DNA of 64,000 nucleotides from the NCBI RefSeq assembly GCF_000468095.1, contig NZ_ASZC01000019.1:92387-156386 (forward strand). The letters are read 5' to 3'. The notes below the pieces were generated by a model. That model did not search any database, was not told where the DNA came from, and saw only the letters and a program-made list of their open reading frames with translations. How positions within the stretch are numbered: position 1 is the first letter of the stretch; each line of letters begins with the position of its first letter. Of this stretch, positions 50,234-58,271 are shown piece by piece. Origin of the DNA: Pantoea sp. AS-PWVM4 (GTDB lineage Bacteria; Pseudomonadota; Gammaproteobacteria; Enterobacterales; Enterobacteriaceae). The position numbers and the translations under genes were made by a program.

Positions 50234-50259
50234 CAACGCTTTTGCCAAATGCATGGCGA

Positions 50260-50332
50260 CGTAGCGGCGCGATTTATCGCGCATTCCCGTGCGCGCTGTC
50301 GGTAAAAACGCGCGATAAATCGCGCCGCTACG
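50260..50332. repeat. Inverted-repeat element, copy 3 of 3 (perfect arms)
   Basis: Arms at 50260-50282 and 50310-50332 are perfect 23-base inverted copies (core GTAGCGGCGCGATTTATCGC) with a 27-base spacer. It lies between the convergent DUF1593 and glycine-zipper genes. Confidence 0.88.
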
Positions 50333-50339
50333 GATCTGA

Positions 50340-50549
50340 TTAATGTTTTTCTGCCGCGTTTGCCTGCTTCTTATTCGCCAGATGATGGCCCACCACACAG
50401 CCAACCGCAGCGCCGATAATGGCATGATGCTTGAGGTGCCCGACCGCGGCGCCGGCAGCCGCACCTTTCAGACACCCTGCTGCCTGTACCTGGGTGGTGG
50501 CGGATAATAGCAGGCCCAACGTGACAACCAGCATCGAAAGCTTACGCAT
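50340..50549 (-). CDS. Small glycine-zipper protein
   Basis: 69 residues with a Sec signal (1-23, ending VQA) and a glycine-zipper-like hydrophobic repeat (AAAGAAVGHLKHHAIIGAAVGCVVGHH). It has two Cys, one right after the signal (GC) but without a clear lipobox, and a Lys-rich tail. Such small envelope proteins may insert in the outer or inner membrane. No function is known. The gene ends eight bases from the repeat element. Confidence 0.7.
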   Translation of the reverse strand: MRKLSMLVVTLGLLLSATTQVQAAGCLKGAAAGAAVGHLKHHAIIGAAVGCVVGHHLANKKQANAAEKH

Positions 50550-50780
50550 GTAAATTTAGTCCACTGAATTTAATAAGATATGGCCTGACAGCGTAGCGCT
50601 TTTCATCACAACAGATGATGAACAATTTTGCAGATCACCCGGCAGAACTGTAAGCATCGGTTAATAAATATGTTCTATTTTCATAGAGATAAAGAAATTG
50701 CTAACCGGGTCCCCTGCGTGATCAGGTGGGAAGTGATTGGGGCACAGAAATGGCTGATATGGAAGCCTGACTGCCGATAC

Positions 50781-50805
50781 AAAAAAGGCCGCCCTGTGGG
50801 CGGCC
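50781..50805 (-). terminator. Rho-independent terminator of the DUF1471 gene
   Basis: On the minus strand GGCCGCCC-ACA-GGGCGGCC is followed by TTTTTT: an 8-base GC stem with a U run, 19 bases after the stop of the DUF1471 gene. Confidence 0.9.
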
Positions 50806-50823
50806 TGTGCCGGGCAGCAACAA

Positions 50824-51033
50824 TTATTTGATCAGTTCAGCTGACAGGTAAGCACCGTTATCCACGCGGGCACCGGTAATTTTATACGCTGCACCCGCCT
50901 GTTTTGCCTGCGCCGCGATTTTCGCTTCTGCACCATCCAGCGTTGAGGCGGATGCAGTGATGCTTTGTGCAAAGCTACCGAAAGAAACCAGTGACAGGGC
51001 GGCAACTACAACGAAAGTTTTGATAGATTTCAT
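50824..51033 (-). CDS. DUF1471 (YhcN/BhsA-like) stress protein
   Basis: 69 residues: a Sec signal (1-24, ending SFA) and a short DUF1471 domain ending YKITGARVDNGAYLSAELIK, the usual alpha-beta-beta close of the family. E. coli relatives (BhsA, McbA, YhcN) are periplasmic and respond to acid, peroxide or biofilm conditions. ATG 51033 is chosen because GAGGAA is six bases upstream; a longer frame is unlikely. It is monocistronic with a strong terminator. The promoter side borders two LacI operators of the neighbouring divergent gene. Confidence 0.85.
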   Translation of the reverse strand: MKSIKTFVVVAALSLVSFGSFAQSITASASTLDGAEAKIAAQAKQAGAAYKITGARVDNGAYLSAELIK

Positions 51034-51282
51034 GGTCATTTCCTCAGAGATTATTGGTATGTGGTGGGGTGTTGTGCCCCGATGTGAGAGAGAATAGACC
51101 TCTAACCGGAGGAGTAACAGCGGAGGGTTTTGCTGAAAGAATTCAAAAAAATTGAATAATTGATATACCATCCCGCCACCTCTTAAGCGCTGATAAACCG
51201 GGGAAAGCAACCGCTTTATCAACGTTTTGCGAAGGGGTTCATATTCTTCTCCTTCCGGCCAAAAAATCACCTCTCGCCAATT

Positions 51283-51294
51283 GTAATCGATTAC
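51283..51294. promoter_or_regulatory. LacI operator (GTAATCGATTAC), copy 1
   Basis: Perfect 12-base palindrome 48 bases upstream of the secreted TIM-barrel gene. The same sequence is found at 51309, 56742 and 56774. Confidence 0.8.
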
Positions 51295-51308
51295 TTTTAA
51301 GGTATTTT

Positions 51309-51320
51309 GTAATCGATTAC
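51309..51320. promoter_or_regulatory. LacI operator (GTAATCGATTAC), copy 2
   Basis: Second perfect copy, centre-to-centre 26 bases from copy 1, 22 bases before the gene start, where it would block RNA polymerase. The 308-base gap 51034-51341 holds nothing else that I recognise. Confidence 0.8.
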
Positions 51321-51341
51321 TTAAAAATAAGGTTATGAAAA

Positions 51342-52190
51342 ATGATGAAAAAGTTAATGGTTTTGGCAGGTCTGGTGACGTCATTGGTCCTTCCCATCCC
51401 GCAGGCCAGCGCGGCAGATGTGGAAAATGAAATCGCGCTGCAAATGTACACCCTGCGCAATGTCGGTACCCCGGCTGAACAGTTTGCGATGGCGCATAAA
51501 GCGGGCTTTAAGCATGTGGAACTGGTGGGTACGCACGGATTAGATGCCGCACAAATGAAATCGCTGCTGCAAAACAATCAACTCACCGTCACCTCAGCGC
51601 ATGTGCAATTGTCGGCACTGGAGCAGGATTACCAGCCCACCGTGGCGTTTAACAAGGCTATCGGCAACCACACCATTATTGTGCCGTGGATTGAGCCGCA
51701 GGACCGCCCGGCTAGCCAACAAGGCTGGATTGAGTACGCACAAAAGCTGGATAAGCTGGGGGCAAAATTACGCAAGGATGGCATCCAACTGGGCTACCAC
51801 AACCATAATTTTGAGATGAAAAAATACGGTGGCATCACCGCTCTGGAGATCATCCTCAACCATACGCAACGCGATAACCTCAAGCTGGAAATGGATGCGG
51901 CCTGGGTATCACGCGGGGGTCAGGACCCTGCCCGCCTGCTGAAAGCCTATCCGGGGCGGATTTATGCCCTTCACGCCAAAGACAACGCCGGTATCGGGGT
52001 GCGTGATGATGAAATGAATTTTGCACCGCTGGGTGACGGTCTGCTCGACTGGAAAACCATTTTACCCGCCGCCAAAGCCAGCGGCGTGAAGTGGTTTATC
52101 GTTGAACACGACCTGCCAAAAGATCCGTGGCAGATCATCACCACTTCACATCAGAATCTGCGTGCGGCGTTGGAAAAACTGCCGCACTGA
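51342..52190 (+). CDS. Exported sugar phosphate isomerase/epimerase-like TIM barrel
   Basis: 282 residues with a Sec signal (about 1-24, ending ASA). The body is an AP-endonuclease-2 type TIM barrel: IALQMYTLRNVGTPAEQFAMAHKAGFKHVELVG, LGYHNHNFEM, LKLEMDAAWVSRGGQDP, IYALHAKDN and WFIVEHDLP, giving the Glu-Asp-His-Glu metal ring of xylose-isomerase-like enzymes. Exported members are linked to 3-keto-glycoside breakdown. Two LacI operators precede it. It converges with the LacI gene four bases apart and is probably coregulated with the minus-strand operon 52.2-56.7 kb. Confidence 0.85.
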   Translation: MMKKLMVLAGLVTSLVLPIPQASAADVENEIALQMYTLRNVGTPAEQFAMAHKAGFKHVELVGTHGLDAAQMKSLLQNNQLTVTSAHVQLSALEQDYQPTVAFNKAIGNHTIIVPWIEPQDRPASQQGWIEYAQKLDKLGAKLRKDGIQLGYHNHNFEMKKYGGITALEIILNHTQRDNLKLEMDAAWVSRGGQDPARLLKAYPGRIYALHAKDNAGIGVRDDEMNFAPLGDGLLDWKTILPAAKASGVKWFIVEHDLPKDPWQIITTSHQNLRAALEKLPH

Positions 52191-52194
52191 GTTG

Positions 52195-53175
52195 TCAGGT
52201 GCTGGCACGTACTTCCAGGTGCCAGTCCATAATGACTCTCTCCGGCGGGGAGTCCGGGTTTTCGATCTTCGCCAGCAGCAGGGTAAAGGCTTTACGGCCA
52301 ATATCGCGTGAGGGTTGTACGATGGTGGTGAGCGGCGGCGAAACCATTTCCGCCAGTTCCGTGCCATCAAAACCGGCCACCGCGATATCCTGCGGCACCC
52401 GCAGGCCGGCCTGCTCAATCGCTGACATCGCCCCCGCTGCCAGCGTATCGGAAACGGCGAACACCGCATCCGGTCGCGTTTCGCGCTTCAACAACGTTTC
52501 CATTGCCTGCTTACCGGCATGAAAACTCAGTTCACTGGCATAAGTGATCGCCTGCCAATCCTGTTGAAGCGAGGCCAGTTCCTGCTGATAACCCTGCTGA
52601 CGCAATTGGGCATACTTGTAGCTGAGATCGTGATTAATCAGTGCAATGCGCTGGCGGCCCTTCCCGGCCAGATAGCGTACCAGTTGACGTGAAGCATCAA
52701 TGTCACTGATGCCGACACAGGAAACATTCCCGGCGTCGGCATATTCGGCGCATTGCACCCAGGGAGTGGTGCCAATCAATTCGGTTAATTCAGGCAGGGT
52801 GGTGATGGCATCCATGGTGATGACCCCATCCACAATTTTGCCGGAGAGCAGTTGCAGGCTGGAGCGTGAGCGATTGATATCTGAACCTGAGTTGCACAGT
52901 AAAATTCGGTAGCCGTTCTGCTCGGCCTGCTCCTCGATCCCTTTGACCAACTCAGCGCAAAAGGGATTGGAAATATCAGAAACCAGAACCAGTACCATGG
53001 AACTGCGTGATGTACGCAACTGGCGCGCCAACAGGTTCGGTTGATAGTTGCTCGCTTTGATTGCCTCCAGGACTTTTACCCGATTTTTTTCCTTTACGGT
53101 GTCGCTGTTGTTCAGCACACGCGAAACCGTGGCAACGGAAACGCCCGCCAGCCTGGCGATTTTTTGGATGGACAT
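52195..53175 (-). CDS. LacI-family regulator (GTAATCGATTAC regulon)
   Basis: 326 residues. The HTH MSIQKIARLAGVSVATVSRVLNNSDTV is at the very N-terminus, followed by the hinge NYQPNLLARQLRTSRS and an effector domain from MVLVLVSDISNPFCAE. I chose ATG 53175, since the HTH starts there. It lies at the end of the minus-strand operon after a strong hairpin, so it may have its own promoter. The four GTAATCGATTAC palindromes at both borders of the cluster are its likely operators. Confidence 0.9.
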   Translation of the reverse strand: MSIQKIARLAGVSVATVSRVLNNSDTVKEKNRVKVLEAIKASNYQPNLLARQLRTSRSSMVLVLVSDISNPFCAELVKGIEEQAEQNGYRILLCNSGSDINRSRSSLQLLSGKIVDGVITMDAITTLPELTELIGTTPWVQCAEYADAGNVSCVGISDIDASRQLVRYLAGKGRQRIALINHDLSYKYAQLRQQGYQQELASLQQDWQAITYASELSFHAGKQAMETLLKRETRPDAVFAVSDTLAAGAMSAIEQAGLRVPQDIAVAGFDGTELAEMVSPPLTTIVQPSRDIGRKAFTLLLAKIENPDSPPERVIMDWHLEVRAST

Positions 53176-53227
53176 GTTGGCAATATTTCCTGCTGAGAAA
53201 CTGATGGCATGCAGGCTACCATAAATA

Positions 53228-53255
53228 CGTAAGCCCGGCATCGACCGGGCTTACG
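53228..53255 (-). terminator. Strong hairpin between oxidoreductase and lacI-type gene
   Basis: CGTAAGCCCGG pairs with CCGGGCTTACG (11 bases, perfect) around CATCGA, five bases after the Gfo/Idh stop. No clear U run follows on the minus strand (TATTTATGG). It may terminate the operon partly or protect its mRNA end, so the regulator would be less expressed than the enzymes. Confidence 0.65.
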
Positions 53256-53260
53256 CGTCA

Positions 53261-54409
53261 TCACGCAACCGTCATCCAGCGCTGTTGCTGATGGCTTTGC
53301 ACAATGGCATCAACAATCGCCATCACCTGCGCGCCGTCAGCAAAAGTGGCAAACGTTGCCGTACCGCCCGCAGGCATCCCTCCCTGCTGCACCGCCGCAT
53401 AGAACTGTTGCATCATGGCGCGGAATGCGTCCGGCCAGCCCTCAATATGGCCGCCCGGAAAGCGTGCCCGCCCGGCAACGTCGGCATTCATCAGGGATGG
53501 ATCGTCCGAAAGCACCCGGTTAGCCTGGTGCCGGTAACCCAGCCACAACTGTTGCGGCGTTTCCTGATCCCATGCCAGCGAGGCCGCACTGCCGCTCACC
53601 TCAAGGTTGAGACGATTTTTGCGTCCGGCAGAAACCTGCGACACGCTGAAACACCCCTTGCTGCCATCGTCAAAGCGAAACAGCACGAATCCCATATCTT
53701 CGGTAGTCACCGGACGGTCTTCATAGCAGGCTTGCTGCTGCCGGGCGCTGAAAGTGGATACCGCGTTAAGATTGGCTTTGCGTGTCGGCCAGACGATTGC
53801 CAGGTCGGCCAGCACCGCGACGATTTTACGTCCGGTAATGAACTGAATGGTGTCGCACCAGTGTGAACCAATGTCAGCTACCGCGCGCGACACTCCTCCC
53901 TTCCCGGCCTCAACACGCCAGTTATAATCGGTTTCTTCCAGCATCCAATCCTGCAAATAACTTCCCTGCGCCGCGAATAATCGGCCCAACTCCCCCTGCC
54001 GCAACATGCTGGCCGCCTGTTGCACCATGGCAAACTGACGGTAAACAAAACTGACGCCGTGTACCACGCCCGCTTCATCCGCCAGTCGCACCAGTTCAGC
54101 CGCCTCTTCCAGCGTCATGCACAACGGCTTCTCTGAAAACACATGTTTACCCGCCTGAATAATCTGGCGATTGATCGCCGCATGCAGATGATTCGGCGTG
54201 CAGTTATGGACCGCCTGCAAACCGGGATGGCGTAAAAACGCCGCGACATCGCTATACGCATTTGGAACATTGAGCTGCGACGCCCGCGCTTCAGCGCTCG
54301 CCTGGTCGCTATCGCAAATCGCCACCACCTGAACATTGCCGAGTCGGCGCAGCGCTTCAATGTGCGCCGGACCGATAAAGCCGGTACCGATAATGCCAAC
54401 ATTAATCAT
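53261..54409 (-). CDS. Gfo/Idh/MocA-family NAD(P)-dependent oxidoreductase
   Basis: 382 residues. N-terminal Rossmann fold with GIIGTGFIGPAHIEAL and CDSDQASAEA, then NCTPNHLHA and the catalytic EKPLCMT motif near residue 95; the second motif Asp-x3-His is DIGSHWCD near residue 185. Members oxidise inositols or glycosides at C3 or reduce 3-keto forms. Start ATG 54409 with GGGAGG upstream; it overlaps the TIM-barrel gene stop by eight bases. Companion of two isomerase-like proteins and a transporter in one LacI regulon. Confidence 0.88.
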   Translation of the reverse strand: MINVGIIGTGFIGPAHIEALRRLGNVQVVAICDSDQASAEARASQLNVPNAYSDVAAFLRHPGLQAVHNCTPNHLHAAINRQIIQAGKHVFSEKPLCMTLEEAAELVRLADEAGVVHGVSFVYRQFAMVQQAASMLRQGELGRLFAAQGSYLQDWMLEETDYNWRVEAGKGGVSRAVADIGSHWCDTIQFITGRKIVAVLADLAIVWPTRKANLNAVSTFSARQQQACYEDRPVTTEDMGFVLFRFDDGSKGCFSVSQVSAGRKNRLNLEVSGSAASLAWDQETPQQLWLGYRHQANRVLSDDPSLMNADVAGRARFPGGHIEGWPDAFRAMMQQFYAAVQQGGMPAGGTATFATFADGAQVMAIVDAIVQSHQQQRWMTVA

Positions 54410-55475
54410 CTCCGACACCTCCCGTCAGGCCAAGCTGAGCGCGAACGCTGGCGCGTGAGTCACTGCCTGCGGCAAAGTCATCAAACGCGCGATCTGCCAC
54501 CGGAATAATGTGCTGACGAATAAATTCTGCCCCCTCGCGCGCGCCGGTATCGGCATCTTTCAGGCAGCATTCCCACTCCAGCACGGCCCAACCGTCGTAG
54601 TCGTACTGCGCCAGCTTGCTGAAAATGCCTTTGAAGTTAATTTGTCCATCGCCGGGTGAGCGGAAACGTCCGGCGCGATCGATCCAGCGTTGATAGCCGC
54701 CATATACGCCGCTGCGTCCGTTAGGTAAGTACTCAGCATCCTTCACATGAAAGGCTTTGATGCGCGCATGGTAGATATCGATAAATTGCAAATAATCAAT
54801 ATGTTGCAGATGTAGATGGCTGGGATCGAACAGAATATTGCAACGGGGGTGGTTATTCACCGCCGCCAGAAAACGCTCGAACGTGATGCCATCATGCAGA
54901 TCTTCCCCAGGATGCAGTTCATAGCACACATCCACGCCATGCTGATCAAAGACATCCAACACGGGTCGCCAGCGACGTGCCAGTTCAGCAAACGCCTCCT
55001 CCAGCAACAATGGGTTATGTGGCGGCCAGGGATAAAGATAGGGCCACGCCAGCGCCCCCGAAAACGTGGCATGTGCCGTTAATCCCAGCCTGGCCGATGC
55101 AGCGGCGGCCCGTTTCACCTGCTCCGTCGCCCATGCGGTGCGTTGGGTCGCATTCCCACGTACCGCCAGCGGGGCGAAACCATCAAATGCCGCATCATGT
55201 GCCGGATGTACGGCAATCAACTGCCCCTCGAGGTGGGTGGATAATTCACTGATCGCCAGACCATATTGCGCCAGCGAACCCATCACCTCGTCACAATAGG
55301 TCTGGCTGGTCGCGGCCCTTTCGAGATCAAAAATGTGTGGATGATTACAGGGGATCTGCAACGCCTTGTACCCCAACGCGGCAGCCCACTGCGCCAATCC
55401 CTCCAGCGAGTTGTAAGGTGCCCCGGCACCAATAAACTGTGACAGAAAAATACCCGGACCTTTTAACGTCTGCAC
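54402..55475 (-). CDS. Sugar phosphate isomerase/epimerase-like TIM barrel (cytosolic)
   Basis: 357 residues without signal peptide. Xylose-isomerase-like barrel with YKALQIPCNHPHIFD, CYELHPGEDLHDG (metal Glu), NILFDPSHLHLQHID (Asp and His), IKAFHVKDAEY and AVLEWECC (Glu). The start is GTG 55475, with GGAGG five bases upstream; ATG 55493 overlapping the MFS stop is possible but lacks a ribosome site. Sits between the MFS and the Gfo/Idh genes. Likely to epimerise, dehydrate or cleave a keto sugar made by the oxidoreductase. Confidence 0.85.
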   Translation of the reverse strand: MQTLKGPGIFLSQFIGAGAPYNSLEGLAQWAAALGYKALQIPCNHPHIFDLERAATSQTYCDEVMGSLAQYGLAISELSTHLEGQLIAVHPAHDAAFDGFAPLAVRGNATQRTAWATEQVKRAAAASARLGLTAHATFSGALAWPYLYPWPPHNPLLLEEAFAELARRWRPVLDVFDQHGVDVCYELHPGEDLHDGITFERFLAAVNNHPRCNILFDPSHLHLQHIDYLQFIDIYHARIKAFHVKDAEYLPNGRSGVYGGYQRWIDRAGRFRSPGDGQINFKGIFSKLAQYDYDGWAVLEWECCLKDADTGAREGAEFIRQHIIPVADRAFDDFAAGSDSRASVRAQLGLTGGVGDD

Positions 55476-55492
55476 AACCACCTCCAAAACCA

Positions 55493-56722
55493 TCAATCAC
55501 GATATTTAAATGAAAACAGGAAAATGACAGCGATAACGGCAGCGGCAACCGCCGGTATCCACCAGAACAGGGCCCAGCTTTGCGCCGATACCTGACCCGC
55601 GACCAGGTGGTTATACAGCGCACCCGAAATTTGCGAGCCGAGCAGCATGCCGATACCGTAGGTAAACATCACCACCATGCTTTGCGCCTGGCCTTTCACT
55701 TTTTCGCCAGCAACGCGGTCGGTGTAGATAAAACCCACCACAAAGAAGAAGTCGTAACAGACGCCGTGCAGCAGAATGCCAAGCCAGATCAAGGCACGTC
55801 CCTCTTCCCCCATCCCTAAGGCAAACAACGCATAACGCACGAACCAGGCACACATCCCCACCAACAGCATGTATTTCACACCCAGTCGGCGGAACAGCAA
55901 CGGGATCACCAGCATGAAAAAGATTTCTGACATCTGGCCGAAGGACATGATGGTGCTGACATTCTCAACCCCGGCGTCAGATAACCAGGAAGCGGTATAG
56001 GCGTAGTAGGTACCGAGCGGAATCGAGATCAGCGTGGCGCACAACGCAAAGATAAAGAAGTGCCGAATTTTCAGCAGCGCAAAGGCGTCAGCGCAGAACA
56101 AATCCCGCACTTTGAACGGCAGACCTTTAGCGGGCGCAGGGGTGTGCGGCAGCGTCAGGCTATAAACCGCCAGCATCACCGAACAAATCGCCGCCACGGA
56201 GAAAATTGTGGTGCTGGCGGCAATGCCGGTGACACCGATAAAAATACCCGCGACGATCCAACCAATAGTGCCAAACACGCGCACCACCGGAAAACTCTTC
56301 TCACTGCTCGCCAGGCTGTGGAAAGCAATGTTGTTAGTTAATGCCAGGGTTGGCATGTAGCACAGCGTGTAACCAAACAACAACGCGATCAGCTGCGCGC
56401 CGTTTTCGGCGATCATCGCCTGGGGGACAAACCACAGAATCACCGCCCCTGCCAGATGCATCACCGCCAACACGCGCTGCGACGGAAAGAAGCGGTCCAC
56501 CAGCATCCCCAATACGAAAGGGGAGAGAATCGACGCAATCGGTCCGGCGGAAAACGCATCGCCAATCAGTAACGCCATATTGTGTTGTGTCATCACCAAT
56601 CCGAGGGTGACCGACCAACTTCCCCAGATAAAAAATTGCAGAAACATCATCAATGACAGGCGTGGCACCAGCATGCGCTGGGCGACTGCTGTGTTTTCAG
56701 AATCTTGTGTTGTAGACAGCAT
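55493..56722 (-). CDS. MFS transporter, nucleoside:H+ symporter-like (NupG family fold)
   Basis: 409 residues, twelve predicted helices. LVPRLSLMMFLQFFIWGSWSVTLG at the N-terminus, ASILSPFVLGMLVDRFFPSQRVL and FPVVRVFGTIGWIVAGIFIG are hallmarks of the NupG/XapB group and the related putative sugar permeases often seen next to Gfo/Idh genes. It is first in the four-gene minus-strand set. Two LacI palindromes lie 20-64 bases upstream. Substrate may be a glycoside or nucleoside. Confidence 0.88.
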   Translation of the reverse strand: MLSTTQDSENTAVAQRMLVPRLSLMMFLQFFIWGSWSVTLGLVMTQHNMALLIGDAFSAGPIASILSPFVLGMLVDRFFPSQRVLAVMHLAGAVILWFVPQAMIAENGAQLIALLFGYTLCYMPTLALTNNIAFHSLASSEKSFPVVRVFGTIGWIVAGIFIGVTGIAASTTIFSVAAICSVMLAVYSLTLPHTPAPAKGLPFKVRDLFCADAFALLKIRHFFIFALCATLISIPLGTYYAYTASWLSDAGVENVSTIMSFGQMSEIFFMLVIPLLFRRLGVKYMLLVGMCAWFVRYALFALGMGEEGRALIWLGILLHGVCYDFFFVVGFIYTDRVAGEKVKGQAQSMVVMFTYGIGMLLGSQISGALYNHLVAGQVSAQSWALFWWIPAVAAAVIAVIFLFSFKYRD

Positions 56723-56741
56723 ATAAGCCTCACAGAGAAAA

Positions 56742-56753
56742 GTAATCGATTAC
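56742..56753. promoter_or_regulatory. LacI operator (GTAATCGATTAC), copy 3
   Basis: Perfect palindrome 20 bases before the MFS start, likely overlapping the transcription start. Confidence 0.8.
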
Positions 56754-56773
56754 AATTCACGACGAAATGAAAA

Positions 56774-56785
56774 GTAATCGATTAC
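56774..56785. promoter_or_regulatory. LacI operator (GTAATCGATTAC), copy 4
   Basis: Perfect palindrome, centre 32 bases from copy 3. A TGTGATC half-site for CRP lies about 25 bases further upstream (near 56807-56813 on the minus strand), too weak to call. Confidence 0.8.
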
Positions 56786-56974
56786 AAAATAAATATATCG
56801 CAGGTTGATCACATTTTTAAACATTGGGAAGTGACGACTTCAGCACCTGACCCGGTCGGCATCAATGCCGCCGGTGGAACGTTGAAGATCCAACGGTGAA
56901 ATAACGAGAACCGAAGTTTGTTTCCCGTGATATAGTTTTTCGCAATATCTTTTCTCACCCGCCAGGTGAATAAC

Positions 56975-57874
56975 ATGAAAACCGATATCAGAAATCTGGA
57001 TCTCAACCTGTTGAAAGCACTCGACGCGCTGTTGGATGAACGCAGCGTCACGCGCGCTGCGGAGCGGTTATCTCTGACGCAGCCCGCCGTCAGCGGTATG
57101 CTTACCCGGTTACGTGAATGCTTTGACGATCCGTTATTCACCCGCGCGCAGCGTGGCATTGTGCCCACCTTGCGTGCGCTTGAACTGGCAACGCCGGTAA
57201 AAAACATCCTTGCCGAAGTTGGGGAGCTGCTGAAGCCGCGTGAATTTGATCCGGCAACCGCTGAGATGACCCTCAACGTCGCCGCGACAGATTATGCGTT
57301 GCGCGCTGTCGTGGTGCCGTTTATGGCCGCCTTACGTCAGCAGGCACCGGGCATCCGTGTGGCGGTACTCCCGGTCAATAACGACCTATTGCCGATGCAG
57401 TTTGAACGTGGCGCGGTGGATGTCGCGCTGATTACCCCAGAAACCACCCCACCCGAGTTACACGCAAAAACGCTATATGCGGAAGATTATGTATGCCTGC
57501 TGCGCGCCGATCATCCACTGGCACAATCCGGCGTCCTGTCATTAGATGAGTTCTGCTCCCAGGATCATGCGTTGGTGTCGTATGTTGGAGGCAGTTTTTA
57601 TGGTGTCACCGATGAAGCACTGGCGGCACTGGGACGTACTCGCCGGGTAACGCTCTCGGTGTGCAGTTTTCTGGTTCTGCCGGAAATCCTGCGCGTGAGT
57701 GATTTAATCAGCGTGGTACCGCGCAGGCTGGCATTGAACACCGCCGGGTTGAAAATCGTGGCACCGCCATTGGATATCCCAGGCTTTACCAAATCCGTCG
57801 CCTGGCATGAGCGCACCCATCGCGATCCGGGACATCGCTGGTTGCGAGAATTGTTGTTTTCCACCGCGTTATGA
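56975..57874 (+). CDS. LysR-family transcriptional regulator
   Basis: 299 residues. The N-terminal HTH is NLLKALDALLDERSVTRAAERLSLTQPAVSGMLTRLRECFDD-like (about 10-50), followed by two substrate-binding subdomains (from MTLNVAATDYALR). The DPLFTRAQRGIVPT stretch is the NodD/SyrM-like subgroup pattern. ATG 56975 is chosen over an upstream GTG. The cupin gene follows 26 bases later in the same direction, so they likely form an operon; the target genes are not evident. Confidence 0.88.
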   Translation: MKTDIRNLDLNLLKALDALLDERSVTRAAERLSLTQPAVSGMLTRLRECFDDPLFTRAQRGIVPTLRALELATPVKNILAEVGELLKPREFDPATAEMTLNVAATDYALRAVVVPFMAALRQQAPGIRVAVLPVNNDLLPMQFERGAVDVALITPETTPPELHAKTLYAEDYVCLLRADHPLAQSGVLSLDEFCSQDHALVSYVGGSFYGVTDEALAALGRTRRVTLSVCSFLVLPEILRVSDLISVVPRRLALNTAGLKIVAPPLDIPGFTKSVAWHERTHRDPGHRWLRELLFSTAL

Positions 57875-57900
57875 ACCGTTAAATCAGGCCAGAGGATCAG

Positions 57901-58248
57901 ATGATTTCTAAAGATAATGCCGAGCACTACATCTGGGGTGAAGGATGCGATGGATGGTATCTGGTCAAACGCCAGGACATGCTGGTTATTCACGAAAAAA
58001 TGCCACCGCATACCGAGGAAAAGCGGCATTACCACGCCGTATCCCGACAATTTTTCTTTGTCGTGAAGGGCGTGCTGACCATGGAGCTGGAAGGTGAAAA
58101 GCAGGAAATCGCTGCGTTGCAGGGCATCGAAATTCCTCCCGAGGCAAAACACCAGGCCAGAAACGACAGCGATGACGCGGTAGAGTTTATTGTTATTTCC
58201 CACCCTACCACGCGAGGCGACCGCACTGACCTGCCCGATTTAGCATAA
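57901..58248 (+). CDS. Single-domain cupin protein
   Basis: 115 residues. Cupin motif 1 is around MPPHTEEKRHYHAVSRQFFFVVKG (H-x-H and Glu-like ligands) and motif 2 around EIPPEAKHQARNDS. It resembles small mannose-6-phosphate isomerase-like or dioxygenase-type cupins; no specific substrate can be read. It begins behind AGAGGATCAG and is co-directional with the LysR gene. Confidence 0.82.
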   Translation: MISKDNAEHYIWGEGCDGWYLVKRQDMLVIHEKMPPHTEEKRHYHAVSRQFFFVVKGVLTMELEGEKQEIAALQGIEIPPEAKHQARNDSDDAVEFIVISHPTTRGDRTDLPDLA

Positions 58249-58256
58249 ACGGGCAG
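58231..58256 (+). terminator. Hairpin across the cupin stop codon
   Basis: CTGCCCG (58231-58237) pairs with CGGGCAG (58250-58256) around a 12-base loop that contains the TAA stop. No U run. It may act as a weak terminator between convergent genes. Confidence 0.35.
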
Positions 58257-58271
58257 GCTGGTATCCGCTGA

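Noticed and set aside
10925..50332. Repeated GTAGCGGCGCGATTTATCGC units considered as a CRISPR array
   Set aside because: The copies are far apart, inverted in pairs, and have no regular spacers or cas genes.
50628..50831. 67-codon open frame upstream of the DUF1471 terminator
   Set aside because: It runs through the terminator hairpin of the opposite gene, has no ribosome site and no recognisable protein features.
56800..56821. CRP site upstream of the NHS-type MFS gene
   Set aside because: Only the TGTGATC half fits; the other half does not match.
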